Assembly: GCA_023014485.1 (NCBI GenBank)
Contig: JAJOZX010000920.1
Span: 17,501-81,500 of the forward strand
Source of the DNA: Bathynomus jamesi
Lineage: Eukaryota; Arthropoda; Malacostraca; Isopoda; Cirolanidae
Reading direction: 5' to 3'
DNA length: 64,000 bases
Shown: positions 58,641-64,000 of the stretch, piece after piece
Layout: each line of letters opens with the position of its first letter
How positions within the stretch are numbered: position 1 is the stretch's first letter
Translations under genes and position numbers: made by a program
The notes under the pieces: model-generated
Seen by the model: the letters and a program-made list of their open reading frames with translations, nothing else
Told to the model about the DNA's origin: nothing
The model's database searches: none

Positions 58641-60092
58641 GTTTCAATACTTAACTAGTAACATTACATAAAATATATCTTCAAAATTTTCTAGCGACAT
58701 CCGGCACTGCCTTTATAGTCCTACGGCAAGCAGTGACCTTGAAGAAGTAACGGGTATACAAACAACCGAACGAACGAGACCTTTAAACGTACGAACGAAC
58801 GAACGAGTGAATCTTAATCCCATAAATTGCTCAAAGTGGCTTCCAAAGGTCGGGTAAACGCCCTGAAATTAGAAATGAATGAAGGATCTAGCAAATAAGT
58901 ATAATTCCCCCTTTGACTTAGTGCACAAAAGTAATAGTGTAATCAAAGATCTTGAGGCAGTAATAAAGTTGTACAACATAATAAGGAATTGTTAAAGAGG
59001 GACAATACAAAACTGGAATATAGACATATGGAGCTCGAAAAGAGCATTCAGTATGCACACGACGAGATAAAGGATCTTAACTCTAGTCTAAACTCGCTTA
59101 AAAATAATCGTAGCATGGAGATGATAAAAAACGAGCACGATTCAATTAGGAATAAATTAAACAGCCTAGACGATAATTCAGTGCCAATAACTTAATCATA
59201 ATGGGGGTATCTGAAATGAATAGAGAAACAAACGGCGAAACGAAGAAAAAGGTGGAGGACATAATAAAAGATAGACTGAATTTGGGGAATATTAAGATCA
59301 AAAGTGCTTTTAGATTAAAAAAACAAATTCCACCACAAAAAGCAAATTCTACAGTTAATGACACGACTGAATCTAAGACGCCCACTTTACATAGCTATAA
59401 AAGTAATATGTGAGGATGAAACTCAGAGATTTAATACTAAAAACAGAAGAAAGCTGAAAGGATCAAAAATCTTCGTCAATGAGACGTATGTGAGGAAACA
59501 CGTAAAATTCGTAAAGAAAAGTTCCCTAAATTCATAGAAGCGAGGAGACTCGGGAAAGTTGCCTACTTCCTTGGAGCGAAGTTACTTATTAGAAAGAGAG
59601 ACTCCTCCAACGCGGAATACTTCGGTCAAGGGAGTTCACCTTGTTAGTGAAGAAGCATTCGAAGCTATGAGAACTACGAGAACGCCAGCCGACAGTCGGC
59701 ACACAGGAGGCCTGCGAATGACTCCGCATACAATCTGAACAGTCGACTTTCCCATTCTTGGCTCAACTGGGCGGTAACCCCTTATTCCCGATTAATAATG
59801 GCATACTAACAAAAATCTAGGATTAATGTCCACTAATATTGTTCATTAATATTGTTTAATATTGTAATACATGTTTTAACTATTAATAATACTTATTTAC
59901 TTATTTATTTATTATTATTATTAATTTATAACAACTAGCTGCTTATTTTTAATAAGAGCCCAGTAAAGCCTAAAGCTTAAGGGCCAAATTAAATAAAATA
60001 AATAGTCGAGCTTCACAATTATTCATGTCATTGTAAATTTAAAAAAAATTATTTATTTTATTATTATTAATAAAGGTTATTCTATTCTATTC
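58641..60092 (+). mobile_element. ORF1-only LINE derivative inserted in LINE B
   Basis: LINE B reading stops near 60092 in the endonuclease (SPTIII) and resumes near 58640 (EITTNIKASRKE), so the sequence between is an insertion on the plus strand. It begins with an untranslated stretch, encodes an ORF1-like protein, has no endonuclease or polymerase, and ends aataaaggttattctattct with TTCTA repeats, a usual LINE tail. Confidence 0.78.
58900..59645 (+). pseudogene. ORF1-like protein with coiled coil and L1-type RNA-binding core
   Basis: The plus strand encodes a heptad-rich coiled coil (LKRDNTKLEYRHMELEKSIQ, SLNSLKNNRSMEMIKNEHDS). After a frame change near 59190 comes IIMGVSEMNRETNGETKKKV, EDIIKDRLNLGNIKIKSAFR (an RRM-like strand-helix pattern), then further frames with FNTKNRRKLKGSKIFVNETY and KLPTSLERSYLLERE. 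This order matches L1-style ORF1 proteins that bind LINE RNA. Three or more frame changes are present. Confidence 0.75.
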
Positions 60093-60099
60093 TCTCCGA

Positions 60100-60790
60100 T
60101 ATTATTATAGTTGGGGATATTTCTACATTATCAATTAGGTTGCTGTTGTTTGTGAACACCAAATCTAGGCAGCTGTATTTTCTTGTTTGCTGTTGTTTCT
60201 TGTGTTAACATAAATTCATCAGCCAGAGCTAGTAGCATTTTTACCTGCTCCTGATCTTCCCGTGTGTCCCCCTTGTCCTGGTGTACACACATTTTTTCCT
60301 GTCCTTTTTCATTTCATGAATGGAAAATTAAAATCACCACAGAGAAAAATATTTGGGGTTGGAGAGTGTAGATCTTTTACCAAGTTTCTTACCTCTGTAA
60401 TGAAATCAGAGAATTTTGAGGTTGGCGTGTTCGGGGGTCTGTATATTAGAATTAGCACTATATTTAATTTTTCAACCTTTGCTGCTACATATTCTACCTA
60501 GCTGTTTGAGGTCTTTTAGTCATTTCTGTCATATGCCTTTCGCGTGTGTGAATAGCACATCCTCCTTTACGTCTCACTGTTCTGTCGGCTCGGAGGATGA
60601 TGTAGTTGTCAATTTGTATTTCTTTTTTATCAATACAGAACTCTCAGTGTTCACAGTTCGCCTGGCAGTCCTTTAGATGAGTTTCCGTGAGGCATGCAGT
60701 CTGCTCCGGTTTCTTGCACGAGTCCTTTCGGGTATAAAACTTTGTCCTGGGAATGATTTGATTTAAGGCCCTGAATGTTGGCTAGGATTA
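60100..60790 (-). pseudogene. LINE B endonuclease (ORF2 5' part)
   Basis: On the minus strand ILANIQGLKSN (catalytic Asn), ADRTVRRKGGCAIHTRERH, VEKLNIVLILIYRPPNTPTS, FSDFITEVRNLVKDLHSPTP and NIFLCGDFNFPFM (Asp/Asn) appear in separate frames, then NNSNLIDNVEISPTIII before the insertion. These are the motifs of the apurinic-type LINE endonuclease. Many stops and frame changes. Confidence 0.85.
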
Positions 60791-60886
60791 TTTTATTTTT
60801 TCTCTATAATTTTTACATACATTCGATTCGTTTTCCAATAGTGGTGCCGGTTTCGTTGTCTTGTGGTCCTCCTAGAATTTGCCTCT

Positions 60887-61810
60887 CTATTTTTGTCGGT
60901 ACCTGTTGTCCCGATAACGCATGAAGTGGCTTTGTGCGTGCCTTCTGTCCGGCTCTCGGATTCCTATATTTGTCAGCTGACTTTGTATTTGTTGGATGGT
61001 ATTTAGCAGCTGAATTGTGTTGGCTACGTCTAAAAAATTGGTAGCCCTCTTTGATGTTCGTTTTTCCTGTTTACCTGTTGCGTTCCTTTGAGGGTGGTGG
61101 TAACGGCATTTTTGTCCGTATTTGCACCTCCCATATCTTGCATAGGTGCTGCAGAAAGTAATGTGGTGGAACGCACTTTTTTTTAAATTTGCAATATCCT
61201 CTTGTATAATGTGTGTTACATTATACAAGTAACTTTTTGCGTAGTATTTACAAACGGTATTTTCTACGCTTCTACTTCTTGTTATCTGGTTATCATTTAT
61301 GTTCTTAATTTTGATATGATTATTTTTCTTTGGCTGTTTATTTCCTACGTTTTTATTTTTTATCTTTTTATCATTTTGTTCGTTGGGCAGTTTAACTACC
61401 TCGCAACTTTTACCTGTCTCCTTTCTTTCATCTATGTCTTCATTCTGTATTATATTGTTATTTATTATTATACTGTTATTTGTTATTTCGTTTTCTCTCA
61501 TCCATCCGAATTGTCATTGGGATATTTCCAGACTCTTCTCTTCCCATTTTACCCTCCTTTTCTGTAACACTCGAATTCGCTTTCTCCATTTCTTTAAATA
61601 CCGCAAAGGAGTTTACAGTCTGCGTACATGCGGCACACAGAAATGTGACTCCTGCGATCTGTTTAGCGTTCGAGACGAGGGATATTTTCCTATCATCCCA
61701 GTTTCCAGTTCATGCAGATATAGTCGTGCAGTTTTTGACAGAAATCGCATCTTATTGCTGCCTTCTCAGTTGTTTCCAGATTACACAAATTGCAGATTAA
61801 GTGAGAAGTT
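60887..61810 (-). pseudogene. LINE B ORF1 protein with two zinc-finger regions
   Basis: The upstream frame (61800-61500, minus) gives LICNLCNLETTEKAAIRCDF then CQKLHDYICMNWKLG and VTFLCAACTQTVNSFAVFKE, a PHD/RING-like cysteine pattern. After a one-base frame change at 61501 the downstream frame of 204 residues starts MRENEITNNSIIINNNIIQN, is Asn/Lys-rich, and carries a CCCH finger FCSTYARYGRCKYGQKCRYH (C-x8-C-x5-C-x3-H). It ends near 60887 with HFMRYRDNRYRQK. CCCH-bearing ORF1 proteins are known in several invertebrate LINEs and are thought to bind LINE RNA. Confidence 0.82.
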
Positions 61811-62221
61811 GGACCCATGGTCATACTATTCATTAATTATCGTAAAAAGAAATACACACAAATTATTATATTTATTTATTTATTTATTTTTCCCTTTCTT
61901 TCTCTTTCCTATTCTTTCGATGGTCGCGAGGGTTTTCTGACCTTTGCGTTCCTGCCTTGTTTAAAATATTTCTCGAATGCCAACCGTATTACGGTTTAAA
62001 TATATACGTTAAACTGGTGGTAATTTATGTAAACTGTATTGCACTTTCTTACTTGTAATGAATTTCACTTTATAATTTATATGCACGGATTCACTGACAC
62101 TTTATACACTCGGGTGTAAACAAAATAAACTGCCGAGTAGTTTATTCCCCTTTTTTATGGGTGTTAATACAGAGAGAGAGACAACACGTCCGTTCCCCAC
62201 AAGGTACAAGCAAAAAAAAAA

Positions 62222-62252
62222 TACACACAAACACACACACACACACACACAC
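62222..62252. repeat. (CA)n microsatellite
   Basis: ACACAC units, adjacent to the 3' end of a second LINE B fragment. Confidence 0.95.
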
Positions 62253-62385
62253 TGTACCTCGTTAGGGTTCCGTGCGTCGGTCTTCACACGAAGGTCAAGC
62301 TGGTGGCCCGTCTTTAGTCCTGGCTTGGTGGAGGAGCGAGTTGCTCTCTTGCGCTCTCCACCGTACATAGGCGTACGAGCCGGGG
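62253..62385 (-). mobile_element. LINE B 3' end fragment
   Basis: cttcacacgaaggtcaagct, tggcttggtggaggagcgag and ttgctctcttgcgctctcca match the 3' end at 11565-11650. On the minus strand its last bases run into (GT)n, where the copy at 11531 runs into (AT)n. Truncated at a G-rich run near 62385. Confidence 0.85.
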
Positions 62386-62590
62386 GGGGGGGGCTGAGGA
62401 GGGGCTGAATTTGGGCAAACTGGCTCTGCATTCTGGCAAAATTTGAAAAATAATAGCTTGTAAAAGTTGGAGGAATGCTAGCTTTATATCATATTATAAA
62501 TTCAGGATCAGAAAGTTATGAGATAATTTCATATTTTTATTTATTAGCTGTTATTAAGTACTTATTAAGCACAGACTCTCGCTAGTAAGA
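62386..62590. other. No gene seen
   Basis: A G run at 62381-62392 and AT-rich DNA. Confidence 0.6.
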
Positions 62591-62599
62591 TCAACAAAG

Positions 62600-63463
62600 A
62601 AATAAATGAGATTCGTTTTACAGTCAAGGAGGCCAGAGCACCAAGAAATGAACCATCCCGCCGATTGCAAGCACTCATCGGTGAATCATTTGATCCTGCA
62701 TCTGTACAAACTCCAAAAGAACACCATCATGTCAATACATATTATTGGAGCCTCGACATACTGTAGTGATCGCAGAAATGAAATCGCGCTTTGAAGGAAA
62801 TGATCAAGACATTTTATGTGCCTTAGGGCAGGGCTTCTCAAACTTTTTTCACTTGCGACCCCTTTGGATCAGACAAATTTTTTCGCGACCCTTCACTCAA
62901 TGTCATAAAAGTAATAGGTACTAATACTGTATATTTATGAAAAAAAATAATATTTTCAAATGTTTCTGCGACCCCCAATAATATTTACGCGACCCCTAGT
63001 TTGAGAAGCGTGGCCTTAGGGGACATAGTTCTGAATGATTCTCCTTCTGATCACAACTTCAAAGTGGTATCAGATTTTTATCATGTTGACGAAGATCTAC
63101 TCGAAGTGGAGAAGAGCATGTATATAACTTCACTCGCTGAACATTCCAGCCCTCCGATGAAAACTGCGGCAGAAGTCGTCGAAAGTATGTTTCAGTATGG
63201 TCTAAATGAATTACTCCGTCTTTTCCGAGGTTGCAACCACCCTGGCATCAATTCCGGCCACTTTATGCTCAGCGGAAAGATCTTTCAGTGGACTGCGGCG
63301 CATGAAGACCTATCTCCGCACTATAATGGGACAAGAGCGTTTAAACAGTGTTGCTGTCTTAAACATTGAACGGGTGAATGCTAACAGAAGGATTGAAAAT
63401 GACATGGATAAAATGATCGACACTTTTGGTAGGCGAAAAGGGCGAGACAAATATTTTTCCTAA
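62600..63463 (+). pseudogene. hAT transposase C-terminal relic interrupted by a hAT MITE
   Basis: Translated pieces on the plus strand: EARAPRNEPSRRLQALIGES, VNTYYWSLD (62630-62765), FEGNDQDILCALG (to 62828), then after the MITE DIVLNDSPSDHNFKVVSDFY and EVEKSMY, and finally, in a shifted frame, SIPATLCSAERSFSGLRRMK and TYLRTIMGQERLNSVAVLNI, the hAT dimerisation block. The ATLCSAERSFS wording is typical of TTF-zinc-finger hAT transposases in arthropods. The N-terminal two thirds are absent and neither terminal repeat is evident. Confidence 0.88.
62829..63013. mobile_element. hAT MITE (Charlie-like ends), perfect 8-bp duplication
   Basis: Ends cagggcttctcaaactt and complement of the right end ccacgcttctcaaacta, with internal gcgacccc words on both sides. 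ccttaggg flanks it on both sides (62821-62828, 63014-63021). Removal restores the surrounding hAT coding sequence. Confidence 0.95.
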
Positions 63464-63896
63464 GTTTTTCATAATTTTAGTTTGTAACTAGCAAGAAATT
63501 GAAATTGCTTATTTTGAGAATTTTTCCTTATGCAGGAAATGGCTTTCTTTCCATTGTTATACTGATGCGTTTTCTTTAATTTCTCAAAAGATATGTTGTT
63601 TCAACTTTCATTTTACATTGTGAGCACAATAGGTGCTACTAAATTTATTTAAGTTGTGTTGGCTCACAAGTTTTTATTATCTTTCTTATGCACGAATAAA
63701 ATATTTGATATAGTCTTATGCCCTATTAATCAAAATTAACTAAGTACTGGTAGGGATTAAAATACATCATGGAAGTTGCATAAAAAAAGAAAAATCATAC
63801 AATTAATTTGGCAAAGCATGACACGTATCCTCTGGTAATGTTTGTGCTTCTAATGGCCTGTTGGAGTGAGGGAGCCTGAGCCTGTGATGATCCTAA

Positions 63897-63900
<4 letters not shown>
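63464..63900. other. No gene seen
   Basis: AT-rich DNA downstream of the hAT relic; probably includes its 3' untranslated sequence. Confidence 0.5.
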
Positions 63901-63933
<33 letters not shown>

Positions 63934-63944
63934 ACACACACACA
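63901..63944. repeat. (CA)n microsatellite
   Basis: About 22 CA units with one slip. Confidence 0.97.
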
Positions 63945-63945
63945 T

Positions 63946-64000
63946 TTCAACTGCAAACAACACACAGTATAATTAATGTAAAGAACGACGCTTGTGTAGA
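63946..64000 (-). mobile_element. tRNA-derived SINE1, 3' tail (continues past window)
   Basis: caactgcaaacaacacacag and gtaaagaacgacgcttgtgt are the reverse complement of the SINE1 tail at 27640-27695. The head lies beyond position 64000. Confidence 0.88.

Larger units (their letters stand above)
56576..62165 (-). mobile_element. LINE B, nearly full-length copy with an inserted element
   Basis: Read on the minus strand from the right: an ORF1 region (61800-60887), an endonuclease (about 60790-60100), an inserted plus-strand LINE derivative (about 58641-60092), then the rest of ORF2 with reverse transcriptase (58640-56700) and a 3' end in dinucleotide repeats. The exact 5' end is not clear; I place it near the (CA)n tract at 62222. 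Frames are broken in many places. Confidence 0.85.

Overview
This window looks like repeat-dominated nuclear DNA of an animal, most likely an arthropod and perhaps a decapod crustacean. The reasons are the very dense dinucleotide microsatellites ((AT)n, (CT)n, (CA)n), CR1-like LINEs, LINEs with a CCCH-finger ORF1, a Penelope-like element, many mariner/Tc1/hAT elements, and SINEs derived from tRNA and 5S rRNA. The organism call is inference. I see no convincing host gene: every coding-like stretch I recognise belongs to a mobile element, and nearly all are broken.

Layout. 1-0.85 kb: Tc1 relic. 0.87-6 kb: AT-rich DNA with microsatellites. 6.1-9.2 kb: a hAT transposon with a zinc-finger transposase, inserted in an (AT)n tract. 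9.3-12.7 kb: MITEs, a Tc1 deletion derivative, a 5S-derived SINE and a truncated LINE ('LINE B'). 13.5-14.3 kb: a three-unit degenerate tandem repeat. 16-17.1 kb: fragments of three LINE families and a SINE tail. 18.0-23.2 kb: three same-orientation copies of a CR1-like LINE ('LINE A') joined by (CT)n tracts; the third is a chimera with another LINE. 23.8-26.1 kb: pogo-like MITE, mariner-like foldback, and a tRNA-derived SINE split by a MITE. 27.3-28.2 kb: SINE cluster. 29.2-30.8 kb: a 62-bp hAT palindrome and a Penelope-like remnant carrying a hAT MITE. 31.0-33.5 kb: the longest LINE A copy. 33.6-35.75 kb: second mariner-like foldback, pogo-like MITE and an iterated foldback element. 36.8-39.3 kb: microsatellites, a duplicated 105-bp sequence, a second tRNA-SINE. 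41.7-46.7 kb: mariner elements with nested MITEs and a nearly intact Tc1 transposon. 46.75-55.5 kb: a deep transposon nest. 55.5-56.2 kb: mariner foldback. 56.6-62.2 kb: a nearly full LINE B (minus) carrying an inserted ORF1-only LINE derivative. 62.6-63.5 kb: hAT transposase relic carrying a hAT MITE. 63.95-64 kb: SINE end.

The most interesting part is 46.75-55.3 kb. Reading target-site duplications there defines two full DNA transposons around protein families I know only as recurrent uncharacterised arthropod/cnidarian proteins. Element U2 (47314-51508) has ends beginning CACTGG, a TTA duplication, and a transposase-like gene on the minus strand with GT-AG introns. Element U1 (52289-55257) has ~150-bp imperfect inverted repeats beginning TAGGGTG, a perfect 8-bp duplication ATATACAG, and a GC-rich, ~750-residue transposase-like protein with a D...CxxH...E arrangement. 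U2 sits inside a mariner, which it splits into two reconnectable halves.

Nothing here functions together as a pathway. The organising themes are nesting, insertion into microsatellites, and formation of foldback (inverted-repeat) derivatives. Positions of truncation points and inverted-repeat limits are read by eye and may be off by a few bases; boundaries supported by target-site duplications are exact.
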